Assembly: GCA_021234155.1 (NCBI GenBank) | Contig: JAJEKV010000005.1 | Span: 14,935,468-14,999,467 of the forward strand | Length of the DNA: 64,000 nucleotides | From: Isoetes taiwanensis | Taxonomy: Eukaryota; Streptophyta; Lycopodiopsida; Isoetales; Isoetaceae | Reading direction: 5' to 3' | Shown: piece after piece, positions 8,820-20,189 of the stretch | Numbering within the stretch: position 1 is the stretch's first letter | Layout: each line of letters opens with the position of its first letter | Program-made: the position numbers and the translations under genes | The notes under the pieces: generated by a model | What the model was told of the DNA's origin: nothing | The model's input: only the letters and a program-made list of their open reading frames with translations | Database searches by the model: none

Positions 8820-11800
8820 ATTCTGGGAAGGGACTCACAATAGATACAAAACCGGCCGACTACCAGAGAACTTCCTAACTACAAGCCCAACCGCTGCGAA
8901 ACCTCCAAATGTTGAGACGGGTCACGAAGCACGTAGCGAGAGTGAGAAGACAAGGATCGCCAACGGCCGTGAGCACGAGTTGAATCATGTGGAACCCCGC
9001 GAGCGGCAGCTGCCGAAGCCCTGCCGCGACGAGCAGAATGCATACCATAAAGAGACGGGTCCAAGCCTATAGCCAAAAGGCAATCCCTCCACCATAAGCA
9101 GGCAGTCGAATAGGATAAAGGGCGCAAAGAAGAGGGAGAGGAGCGAAAAAGAGGCCCGCCTGTCGGAGGATCGAGGAGATGGTAAGAACCGGTGGAGATC
9201 AAACGTGGAAGAATAGTGACGGGGCATGCGAGCGAGGTCAAACAGGCTAAAGAAACCGTATGACCGCGGGCAAGTTGATCGCGTTTGGAACGGCGGATAA
9301 AAATGTCAACATGAGATAACGAAAAAGAAAGAGCACGCCAGTTAAGAGCGTATAAATAAAGCTAGGGCCATATGGAGGGTCTGAAATACTAAGGCAAAAA
9401 CACAGTAGTGGACATGATAAAGGAACCAAAAACACAAGGACTATCGAAAGGAACATGTTAGAAAAGAAGAACGCCCGTTGAAATGTAAAATATAAAAGAA
9501 CACCTAAGGATAAGGCCGAATGAACGTGCATGACGGGGAAGCGGCAAGCTGCACAACAACGAGCACTCAAAGCGATGTGAGCGATTAGTAATGAGGAAAA
9601 TCAACAATACATGAAAAAGAGAAGATAGCATCACCCGAAGAGTGGAGAAAAAGCGTCACCCAGTGGGTGGAAGAAAAAACCGTGATAAATAGAAATTTGA
9701 CGTCTAGCAAAATAGATTCCATGAAGGAACATCGCCAAAATATAAAAACCCTACCAGGTGTGAATAAGCGCATAGATAAGAGACCCAACAATGTCCTAAA
9801 TGCAATTTGCCCAAAGAAAACAATTCCAATGTAACCTCTAATTCCATTTCAAGATGTCAAATGCATAAAGACCGATTTAAAAATATGCCCTAAACCAGAG
9901 AATAAAAACAAAGTATACCAATGTCTGAAGTCGAGCAGTCTAATGGCAAGAGGCAAGCACCAGACAAGGGGACAGAAGGGAAATCAAGCAATCACAGAGC
10001 ACAAGCACATCCTGCAGGGTCGCATATGCTGCTCCTAGCCGGAAGACATCGCGGATCTAGGTAAAAGAGACCCAAGTCGATAGAATGGTAAGATGTTGAT
10101 GCTTGAAGGGAGGAGGTCAAATTGTGAAAACCAAGTCAAAGGTAAAAGTTACGGCCAAGGATATCGAGGAGATGGAGGTTGAGAGTGCCAAGGTTCGGGG
10201 AGGAGTAACGAGGTGAGTCCAATAACCAAGTGATGAAATGGGTAATGGGAACACAACAACTACATATTGTCATGTGGAAAATGTATCTAGAGATGACAAA
10301 TCCCTAACATAACATATCAAGAGGTCAAGAGTACCAGGACAACAAAGGAAATGCTTTAAAACCAAGTATGAAGCAAAATGTCCCACCAAAGGGTAGCAAA
10401 ACAGAACAAGAACTCGCATCAAAAAGTAAACAGATACTAGACAAATCCATTTGCAAATCTCAATGCAAAAAATGACAACCCAATACATGCATATATGGAA
10501 AAATGGTGTAGAAACAAATTTGAGATAGAGCCAATGACTGTAAACCAATAGAAAATATGTAAAAGAAGTATGCAATGCAGCATGTGAAAAAGCCAAATAT
10601 ATATCCCGAAGAGAAGCACTATGAGACCCAGAATAGAGGAAACAAGAACTAGGCGAGCAAAGAACGAAGAAAATATTCGATGAAGCTCATCAAAGAAAAA
10701 GAAGACATGCTCCCCCCTGATACTCAAAGCTCAATGTCCATAAGGTCCACCATACATGTCCACAAAGATACAGCTCAAAGTTGCAACATACAACCCATGT
10801 CAATAGCATCAAAAAATCGTAACTACGGAAGAACATTACGGAGAAATCACCCAAATGACATAATGAACCCACAACGTATTGTAACGGCTACCGAATGTAT
10901 CCCAAACAACTCTAGCAAAAAGAAGCTAAAAAAGTCCCTGTCCCAAATGAAATCAACAAACAATAAAATTACCTTACGCGCACCTTCAATGTTCCCTAAG
11001 AACGTAAAAAATCCCCGCATATAAAGTGTTCTGGTTCCCGAGACAAACGGAATAAGGAAAATTGGCACCTCATGGAAAAACAAGAAGAAAGCTAGAACCA
11101 TCCGAAGGCACTTCACAGGAATAAAGGCATCCCCATCATCCTAAATAGATTCCAATCCAACTTATCAAAGAGAGGCTAACTATGAATTTAGAACCCCACC
11201 AAGGTGCCATATAAACATTATGCCGCAGTGCACGCATGCGCATCAATTGTCACAAAAACAATGCATGTTAAACCATGTTAGGTTGAAGGCACCACACAAA
11301 TAAGCCATTCGAACAAATATGATGATGTTAAAGAACCCTATACAATTTACAACGCACGACGCAAACATGCCACAAGATCTCCAAACCATAAATCCTAGAC
11401 AATGTATCGGTAAGTCCAAGAACCCTTGCAGATGGGGAAGTAAATAAGTATGGAGCCCCTTTGACCAGAAAAGCCTCAAAACTATGTGAAACCACTTTAG
11501 AGAACAAAGGACATATCTCTACATAGTAGAGAGGAGTCAATGCAAGCTAAATAGCCAATTCCAATAGAGGAAAAATGGAAAAAACACACACATGCATGTA
11601 TCTAGACAAAATTGAATAAGCTACCACATGATGAAATGATAGCAGATAAGGGAACATAGAGGAGATACATAAGAGGAAAAAACAAGTAGACAACCTTTTC
11701 TGCATAAACGGCAAATTACTAAAAGAAAATCCCAATATGAACGACTGCATAGTAATATGAGTTCAACTATAGAGGCATAAATGAATCGAAAAAATAATGG

Positions 11801-13696
11801 AGCACCACAAAAGTTAGAAATGTTCAACTTTTTCAAAACCAAATGTTTGGAGTAGTTAAGGTGAGGATACGGCAACACAAGCTCTACATTACATAAAATA
11901 AAGATGCCGATTAGGAAAAATACCACAAGAACACCAGAATTACAAATTTGTTTAAGAAAGGAATGGTAGTGTATGGTTAGTGATACATAGAGGCAGTTGG
12001 ATAGCAAAACGACCCCCGAAAAGCAGCCATCATTCGTGGCAAAAAGAATGCATGTGAATCCCTGCTGCTGGGAAGAACCGTGTAGAGAAGTAGCCTATGG
12101 AAACAGTAGGATTATGAATAGGCAGGAAAGGGAGACTGCGAAGAAACAAGGCAATGGGTCTGCTGGTCAGGAAGGAGGGACTTAGAGAGCTAGACGGAAA
12201 AGATAGAGTGTGTCAAGGAAAAGGGGCCAGAATAGAAAAATTATCTGAGCCACGAATTCAAGTAGATACTAAGTAAGCTCCGAGCATACGATGATATATA
12301 AATGGTAGAGAGTAGGAAAAGAAGCTGACGTGGAGCTGAGCTTGAGGCAATTGACTGCTTGAGAAAGATATGCAGATCGAAAGTAATGGGCAACCAAATG
12401 GGTGTGTGTTTGGAAAGGATGCGCCAAACTTGAACCAATGCAGAATAACACGGGCAGATTGTTGGAAAAAGCTAGAGTCTGTGCGCTGAAACAAGAGCAA
12501 GAAAAAACAACTGTGAGGCAAGAAATCGATAGGTGTAGCATACCGGATTGGAAAAAGAAAGAAGAGTCTGGGCTGTAGGAACATGTAAATTGGAGCCCTG
12601 GAATGGTGTTGTAACTAGCATGGATGCTATGGTGAAATACTAACGACTAATCCGATCTCCAAAATTCATCATGAAGGATTCGACACAGCTCCGCCGTAGC
12701 TCGATGGGCAAACATACCGGAAACATGCACACATCCTGCTATTGCCTGGAAGACCTCCACCGATTGAATTATTGGAAGAGCAATTCGTTGGTAATCAGTA
12801 GTAGCCGAAGGGTCAGAATCAGTGAGGCAGAAAATAAGCGAGTGAACAAGGCCACTTATAGAGCCGGAATTGGATCCAGGAATAAGCCAGACTAAGAGAT
12901 TGGAGGAATAGATAGAACATGGAGCAGCAATAACGAGTACGAATTACTTAGTGCATTTGAGAAGATTGCCCAAAAAGCAATGTACCAAGTCTGATGGTAA
13001 CCAGAGATCCACCTTTTCTAAAAAGCTTTAGATAAAAAGGAAAAGAACCGATCAGGGCAAAGTTGTTGCATACTGGAGCAAGATAACAATGCTAGGACAA
13101 GCTTGCTTCTGCGTAATCATGTAAAGATTGCAATAATGCATGCACTCCCCGAGTAAAACCGATCCTCCTGTAGATCCTGTGACAAGAAATTGCAACTCCA
13201 AATGCACAAACAGTGATCAGAAAAGAAGTTCTCAAATAGCGTTGAAGTCAAAATCCATATGATATCATGTAACTCGACAAAAGACAATCAGGATTTTACC
13301 AGAAACGCGACAAAAGACAATCGGGATTTTACCAGATCTCCCTCTATGTAACATGACGATTTGCATGCAATATGACTTGATAAGAAACATACCTGAGAAG
13401 TTATAGGACTATGGCCATGCATCGTGATTGGAAAAAAGCCATACCTCAGAAGCTAAACCTGGCAAACGACAAAATCGAGGAGGCGGGTGAGCCAAAAAAC
13501 TATAATACAGGAGGAAGATCACGCGGGAAAGAGGTCCTGGTGTATGATAACAGCTGCAATATGAGGTTAGAAGGAAAACAAGGGACCTGCGAATATGAGG
13601 CTAGAAGAAAGTGAGGGATTTGTGAGATAAGACTGATAGGGAAAAAGCTCGGAGAAGGAGCCGGTTTTGTGTCTATTGCGAGTCCCTTCCCAGAAT
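8820..13696. mobile_element. A-rich non-coding block with 37-bp terminal inverted repeats
   Basis: The sequence at 8820-8856 (ATTCTGGGAAGGGACTC onward) and the reverse complement of 13660-13696 agree over 37 bases with about two mismatches. Everything between is strongly A-rich and T-poor on the + strand: two lines sampled near 9.3 and 9.4 kb have about 30 A against 8 T per 60 bases. There is no long reading frame of recognisable type; the many - strand frames are hydrophobic shadows of the skew. No target duplication is visible at the two ends. It could be a large non-autonomous TIR element, or a non-coding retroelement whose RNA strand is +. A 36-base direct duplication lies at about 13272-13330. 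Confidence 0.4.
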
Positions 13697-14263
13697 AATA
13701 ACTATATTTGACAATACTCCATACCCCCACATTTGCCAATATCCCCATAGTTGCCAATACCCCCAATATTAATGCATATTGTTAATTATGATAATTGTTT
13801 TATAATTATAATATTGTGTATTCATTTAGCTCTAATGCATTCATAATGTTTAAGTTTTATGATCATGGCAAGCAATCATAACTACGACCAATATTCTACA
13901 TTTATGACAAAATCCGTTAACAACGGTCAAGTATGGTATGCTTTATTTTTTTTAAATTGACTTGTGAGATTAAAGTTTTCTATTGATCTTTGACATGGAC
14001 CTAAATGAGTATATTCTGGCCTTCACACTGAAACTGATGTTATCATCACTTCACCAGGAAATCGTTTGAGAATTTTTTCCTCTTTTGAAAATGGAGAATG
14101 TTGTATGAGTAGAAAATGGCTTTGTGAAAGTTTTCAATTTAAGTCAATAGGGCTACGTGTAATTCAATCATGAAGTAGATCATTGTGCCAATGATGAAGA
14201 TGAAGTTGTCTGTAGAGCTTTTGCAGTAAATGGTCACTTTATTTTCGTAGAAGGCGCACCCAT
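13697..14263. other. AT-rich spacer, no gene seen
   Basis: The composition changes abruptly at 13.7 kb, where the strong A-over-T skew ends. The first 60 bases hold C-rich runs with an irregular repeat of ccccatatttgccaatac type (about 13728-13770). No coding signal, RNA gene or repeat family is recognised in the rest. Confidence 0.5.
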
Positions 14264-16958
14264 TTGTATCAGCACTCCCGATGCCCCCCATTGATTGGAA
14301 GTCCTAATCGAGGTGTATCCAAGAAACCTTTATCAACTTTTGAGTCAATCATTTGGAGCATTAAAACTAGTAAGTTGAAAAAAATATGTGAGTTAGTACA
14401 GATAGCACAAAGAGTGGAATATTTACCATCTCCTCAGTATAATGATACTATAGTATTTGAGTTGCCTCCTGATGTACTCAAGTCCATGTCTGGAATGGAA
14501 TGCAAAGTTAACCCATATATCTGGAGCAAGCCAAAGAAAACAAGTCAAGCATTTGATGGTGTGGTTAAGTATTCCAAATGTTGTGGGCACATAAGATGCA
14601 TGAATCCTACTTGTGATTATTTTCTTTCTAGGTTTTACAAATGATGTTCAATGGAAGGGAACTCTGAAAATGCAACCTATTATTGGTCTGTTGTCTAAGG
14701 ATGCAGGTGTATTGGCTTGTGAATATTGTGTTGAACAACCTTCATGCATTGCATTATGCCAATGTATAATCTATTATGTATTGCCTGACAATTTCAAGTA
14801 CACTAGATTGGGCACTCATATTGGTAGGCACGAACACCCAGTTAGATCTCTACCAAGTTGTGAAGAACTAGAGCAAGCAGCAAATGGTTCAATCAAAGGT
14901 GGATCTGTTGCTAGAAAAGAGCCAAAAGAAATAGGGAAAGAGGTTGCCATGGAAATAACAATCAATAATTTGATATCAACAGAGGAAGCTTCTGACATTT
15001 GCATGTGGGACTGAGATAAAATTGACGGGTTGCTAAGGCAATTGGAGCCTCTTTGCAATAAACAAAGGTACTTTTCTTAATGTAGATATTGCTTTGACTA
15101 TAGAAACTGCTTTGATAATTTATTGTATATCCCTTTTGTCTTTTGACAATTTTCTTGATTCAAAAGGATATGTCCATGGATAAATAAGACTTTGGAGTAC
15201 TGCACCACATGAAAAGATGAGATTGGGAAGATTCTTTACCTACAGCAGTACTCCAAATATCAATTCTTTCATGGATCCAAGTTTCCCTACCAACTTCACA
15301 ATGAAAATACTAGTCGATGTTATATATTCAAAATGTCCACAATTGATCCGAGATCTGGAGTGGAGCTTGTAGGTGTCTACCAGGCTTGGCTTAATAATGT
15401 AACGATGTTGAAGAGCTCAAAGCTAGCTCAATTTAGAGGATTTATGGCCGATGAAGCTCAAATTAAGTGGAATCCCATTCGTCTGGTGTTCAATGATGGT
15501 CAACCAATGAAAGGAAGAGAATGTGGTTGTCAAATTCATTGGGAGCAGTGTCTACAGAGACATACAAATAAATTCATTATTCATGAAAACGTTATGCAGG
15601 GCGTGGAGATCAGTAACCTCTGTAGAAGAAGTTGAAGTAGCATATCAAAATATTATTTCTTGGTGGCCAGGAAAAGCTAATACACGAGATTTACCAGCAT
15701 TGGGATCTTGCCTTGCATGGTGGCACCAAAGAGCTAGTAGATGGAGTAATTTTATGCATGATGGTGTTGATCTAGTTGCAACAGCTCAGATACCAAATAC
15801 AAATTTATCTGAATTTAGACATGCCAGCTGGTTAGCATCAAGAGGTTACGTCAATAAGATAAGCTTGTATGATGCTTGTCTACATGATCTGACAGAAACT
15901 GTATTACAAAATGCAAGTGTAAAGCACATAAAGAATATAATTTTGTTGGCATGGGTCCTGGATTGGCTACATTAATTGAAAGATTAGGCACTCCTGCTAC
16001 TAGCAATGTAAGTCCTTCAGTTTGTGTTAACACAATCAACTCAGCTGTGGTGCATTCCAGAATCCACCCCATAGATCCAGGTTCTAGAGGAAATAACCAA
16101 ACAATTCTTAAGCAAACTAGAGATAGTTCTGAGTACAACAGAGACATGGGATCGGAAGTCATCATCCAGATAAGCGGGATTATACTCAAGCTAGAGTTAG
16201 AATGGATGCATCGTGAAGGCGTAACATAGTATTTGATGAAGCAGTATATGTTGTTCATGAGTTTGATGTGGTTGAAGAAGAGTGGGCAATAAGAAGAACT
16301 GAGCTAGGTAGTAGAGTGAAGTGCTAGGGAAGATTGGGGCCGAATGGTAGAAAATGTAATTCCTATATCAATAAGATTATAACCAAATCCACTGCAGCAC
16401 CATGTTTTAAGGAAAGCAAATGGAAGGGAGGTCGTACAAAATTTTTGGTTCTGCCCAGATCATACGCAACACACATGGTGTCCCTCTACCAATATAGTGC
16501 ATGTGCCAGCTAGACCTATTGATTGGCCAGCATGTACTGGGGTCAATCTAAACAGTCAAGAGTTGGAAATGTTGGAGGGAGGAAGTTTCTCTTTTAGAGG
16601 GATCAATTCATGCAATGCTACAGCTTCTAGTGAGCACAATGATTGCCCTATGGCAAGCAAGCCCATGACAGTTATGGAGCGGTTTGAAAAACGCATGAAT
16701 AGAAGGACAAAATTGGGGAAGGATACAGAAATCAAACTTGAACAAGCTCTACATTTGGAATGTGAACTGCTTTCAAGGAGAGTCATCATACCTCACTTAC
16801 ATGTTGAGTATTGTATTAGACGGCCAAACGAAACTTACAAGGTAAGCATTTGCAAATATCCAACATGCACCTGTGCAGATTTCCAGGCTAGAACAGTGAA
16901 GAAGCAATATACTCCATGCAAGCATATAATGTATACCTTTGCAAGGGCATTAAACTGA
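14264..16958 (+). pseudogene. SWIM-finger transposase-like gene, frameshifted
   Basis: Successive + strand frames together resemble one long protein. At 14264-14640 there is a piece with a zinc-binding-like pattern (KCCGHIRCMNPTCDYF). At 14643-15013 comes CEYCVEQPSC and GTHIGRHEHPVRSLPS. At 15500-15640 comes CGCQIHWEQCLQRHTNKF, and at 15640-15950 a tryptophan-rich part (ISWWPGKAN, CLAWWHQRASRWSNFMHDG). At 16497-16958 it ends with CKYPTCTCADFQ and CKHIMYTFARAL, a SWIM-type finger (CxC...CxH). SWIM fingers close many MULE-type transposases, and the middle part would be the catalytic region, but I cannot identify a DDE triad. Several frameshifts and stops show that it is decayed. A MULE-related or lineage-specific transposase is likely; another SWIM protein is possible. 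Confidence 0.55.
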
Positions 16959-17181
16959 GATCCAAGATTGACTATTGACATCATCCAACCTGTAGTTACA
17001 GATGATGTCTTGCGATCAATCCTTCGAAACATGTGCGTTTTCTATGTTTTCTTTCAATTACTTCGTTAAATAAATGTGTGTTAAGTTTAAATCAACTGTC
17101 CATTCAAATTCTTTTGGTTATATGTTAATACCACCAAATAGTTTACAATTTCGTTTACCAAACAAAAAAAACCCCTCTTAA

Positions 17182-19400
17182 CTAATTTAAAAAAACCCCA
17201 CAAGAATAGAATAGAATAGAATAGATTTTTTAACGTCCACGGAGACCAATAGATCATGGGACCCGTACAGAAAAATTCCCCATATCAATCTTATTTCCCA
17301 ATTTCTGGTCCCAAATAGGAGTGTTATTAAAATCACCTGCAATAATCTAGTCATTGACATCTTGATTTTTAATCCAATTATTAATATCTACCCAAAGAGC
17401 TTCTATTTTTTTTAGATTGGTAGAAGCATAGATATTAATTAATAAGATCAAACTCTTTATCCTGAAACTTGAAGACAACTTGCCACATTTTATTAGGATT
17501 ATTGTAGAAATCCATAGTTTGCATATTTTTTCAGATGCAAATGCCCCCTAAAGTTCCATTAGCCTCAATTCAGATGGAGCAGCTACCAGGAATGATTCAA
17601 TCACCTAGGTTAGCACACTCAAATTTTGGCAGCTTAAGCTCTTGAAGGAGATTAATATCAGCTTTGTAAATCTTTAACTGAGAAATCACTCTTCTCTTCT
17701 TCAAAGCCCGTTTAATCCCTTTTAGACTCCAAGACATAATCTTCATTAGGAAGGACCATAGAAGAAAAGGAGAATGAAAAAGGGAGACAAAAGCACTATC
17801 GACTTCTGTTTTTTTCTCTACCTCTTTTTTCTTTTTTCTTCTTACCTCGAGTGTTGCTAGCAGGAGCATTTTTAGGGGTAGAAATAGTAGTTTTCTTTCT
17901 CACTTTAGATTTCTTACAAAGGAATTGTTATTGTTGAGACCCTCAGTTGGATTATAACTATTCAAATAGTACTCGAGATCCCAATTGCTTTTATCAACCA
18001 AATTTGTATTTTCTTTATTGTTTTCTATGTCGCTCTCACTCTCATTTTCAAAAAGGAAACACCACCATGTATGAACTCAAACAATTCATTAACTGAAGAA
18101 TTAGTTAAAATTATTAGCATCCTCAACAATATTAATGTCATTAGTTTTACTAATAGAATTGGGGTGAGGAGCCCTCAACTTTCCTTGAAGTAAGGACATT
18201 CTTTAACAGGTATGATTCAGGTGTTTCTGAGACATAATCCATATCACAAGCCATCGGTTGCTCCCTTTTGTTTGAGTTAATTGCAGCCATACTGTCTTTT
18301 GCATTTTAACCATAAGAGAAATCACACTCTTTGTTTTGAAAGAATCTAACCATATCTCAAATAAATTCAGCAATATTACCCTCAATCTGTTTGGAGAAGC
18401 CAATTGTGACCAATTGTTGAGCAATTGTATCCGATACATGGATATGATTTTGGGAGGATGGAGATAAAGATCCTGGAGTTCATAAGTCTATGAGGCCAAT
18501 AAAGCTTTAGGCATTGGTTGTCTTATTTTGAAAAGGCGCTTTAGAAATAGTTAAGTTTGCAGAGGGAGGGTTTAATAGTCATAGCCTCATTATTAGGATG
18601 CAATAAATCAATTTGGTCTGCAGGATTGCTAGCAAAAAAAACAAACTTATTAGAGCAATAAATTATCTCCTCATCATCCTCAGAAGGTGATATAACTATC
18701 CTTTTTGTTGCTGCAGAATCTTCAATTGTAGTCTAATGTTGCTAATGGACTAGCTTTGCAGCATTTTTAGTTGATGAGGAAACAAGGTGCTTTGGAGCAG
18801 CAAAAGATTGTGCTTTAGTGATATTTTTGGAAGAGATATTTTCCTTACTGACCATAGTTTCTTTAAGACCATAGTTAACCTTGCTTTTTTTTTTTTTTTG
18901 CGCATTAATCTTTAATGAGTATTTGTTTGAATTTCCTTAGTTAATAAATCTCTTGTACCTTTGGATGGATTCCAAATTGGAAGAAACCAATTTTCTTTTG
19001 AAGAAGAGCTATTTGGTGTAGTGTTGAGTTGATATTTTAATTCACAAGCGATCTGAGAAAGAGTAGATATTGCAATGATTTCCATATCCAATTATAGCTT
19101 TGCCTTTGAATTTATATCTTTGAGCATTTAACATTTGGATTGTAATTGTAAAACCATTACCAGTGGTATTTGTTTTTTGCCAAATTAGGAGATTTCTGTT
19201 GTTCTCTTTCCATTCTTCTTTTTGCAATTCTTCTTGCATTGCAATTAACTCTATTCCAAGAGACAAATGGTGCTTTATCCTTCTCTTTAGTAGTGTTGAT
19301 CTTATTAGTATTGCCATTTGTTGGAATTCTAGTAGCTTCAGTCTCTTACAAACAACTGATATCCATATCTGTGTTGCAGGGGATAGGTATCGTACGTATG
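17182..19400 (-). mobile_element. LINE (L1-like) remnant with endonuclease start, RT missing
   Basis: On the - strand the frame at 17869-17597 contains MKIMSWSLKGIKRALKKRRV and ADINLLQELKL, the typical start of the apurinic endonuclease of plant L1-like LINEs. In-frame pieces continue toward 17300 (IIAGDFNNTPIWD), interrupted by stops. Upstream, 19317-18100 gives ORF1-like polar frames (AMQEELQKEEWKENNRNLL) with several breaks. Only about 60-100 bases after the endonuclease the element ends in GTGGACGTTAAAAAA followed by (TCTAT) repeats at about 17232-17208. The whole reverse transcriptase has therefore been lost while the 3' terminus is kept, so this is an internally deleted copy. Confidence 0.65.
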
Positions 19401-19454
19401 AAATCTAAATTCCTGACGTATAAAGTTAAAAAATACGTATTTTATATATTTTTC

Positions 19455-19735
19455 TCTTGCCAGCCGGGAAAAATTTCGCAGCGAAACGACGGTGCAAAAT
19501 TTAAATTTCATTTTTGCATACGCTGTTTTCAGTAAACCGCATACGCAAAAGATTTTTCGCGTAAGCATTTCAACAAAAACTGCATACGCGAAAACTCCAG
19601 ACATTTCGCGATGTGATTTGTTCAATTTTGCATACGCGAAAGTTTTTCGCGTACGTGAAATTGAACAAACGCGTATGCGAAAATATTTATATATTTTGCG
19701 GCGCGGTTTTTCAGTTTCTGCGCCGCAAAAAAGGT
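19455..19735. repeat. Cluster of GCATACGCGAAA motifs in both orientations
   Basis: About ten variants of a 10-12 bp motif (gcatacgcgaaa, gcatacgcaaaa, tttttcgcgtacg, acgcgtatgcgaaa and similar) sit in 280 bases, on both strands. A short palindromic pair (tgcggcgcgg / ctgcgccgca) follows at about 19697-19730. Dense inverted short motifs of this kind are typical of transposon subterminal regions. No terminal repeat or target duplication was found, so the element type is unknown. Confidence 0.6.
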
Positions 19736-19849
19736 ATCTTCTGTGCAAACTATTTTTTTTTTCCCCTTAGTTTTTAGGCAAAAAATAGTTAGTTTTTTGT
19801 TATTTATTATTATCTAGGTCTAGGCAAGGTCCTCAGTTAGGCCCTCGCC

Positions 19850-20185
19850 TGTTGCCCCCCTGTCCAAGGGGCGTGACGATGGTGAACGCCTTGTTCTGTG
19901 GACTGAACCTGACCTATTTTAGGATTTTTGTGGACTGAACAATAAGACCACAAACAAAAGAAAAGAATAACACAAAGCAAAAAAAGAAACTTTTGTTGCC
20001 CTCCCTTATCAAAAGACTACGTAGTGCCAATTAGGATTTCGTGTTGCCAAGAGCGTAGGCAGTGTCCTTGTCTGGTATTGCCGCAGTTATTTGCGCCATG
20101 CCGAGGGTGGGTGGCATTGCCGAAGTTTAAGGAAGCTAGAGTCTACCATTCTTTGAGGTGTATAGCCCTTGCCTAATGCTGTTGT
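19850..20185 (+). repeat. Dispersed copy of the palindrome arm from about 3.9-4.2 kb
   Basis: This segment runs parallel to 3895-4220: aaggggcgtgacga, gcgccatgccgagggtgggt and gaggtgtatagccc occur in the same order with about 90% agreement by eye. It is single here, not inverted. Homology stops near 20185 within ttgttag. The preceding 100 bases (tttttaggcaaaaaatagtt) do not match the palindrome. It shows that the palindrome arm belongs to a repeat family, perhaps its 5' non-coding region. Confidence 0.8.
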
Positions 20186-20189
20186 TAGG

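Larger units (their letters stand above)
7711..8820. repeat. Inverted repeat, two 91-bp arms each with a TATA box facing inward
   Basis: The arm at 7711-7801 is the almost exact reverse complement of the arm at 8730-8820. Each contains ACTATATAAGGCTC followed by a pyrimidine-rich start-site-like stretch (TTTCCCCTTCAG), so both would drive transcription toward the roughly 930-bp interior. The arms flank repeats but no recognisable coding frame. The right arm abuts, head to head, the left terminal repeat of the larger A-rich block beginning at 8820; both termini share the core ATTCTGGG(G/A)AGGGA. Confidence 0.75.

Noticed and set aside
9000-12600. Many hydrophobic - strand frames as membrane proteins
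   Set aside because: They reflect the strong T-richness of that strand (Phe/Leu/Ser codons); none has family motifs or consistent codon use.
7700-13750. Ordinary LTR retrotransposon with the two ATTCTGGG termini as LTRs
   Set aside because: The matching ends are inverted, not direct, and similarity stops after about 40 bases; no primer site, gag or pol is visible.
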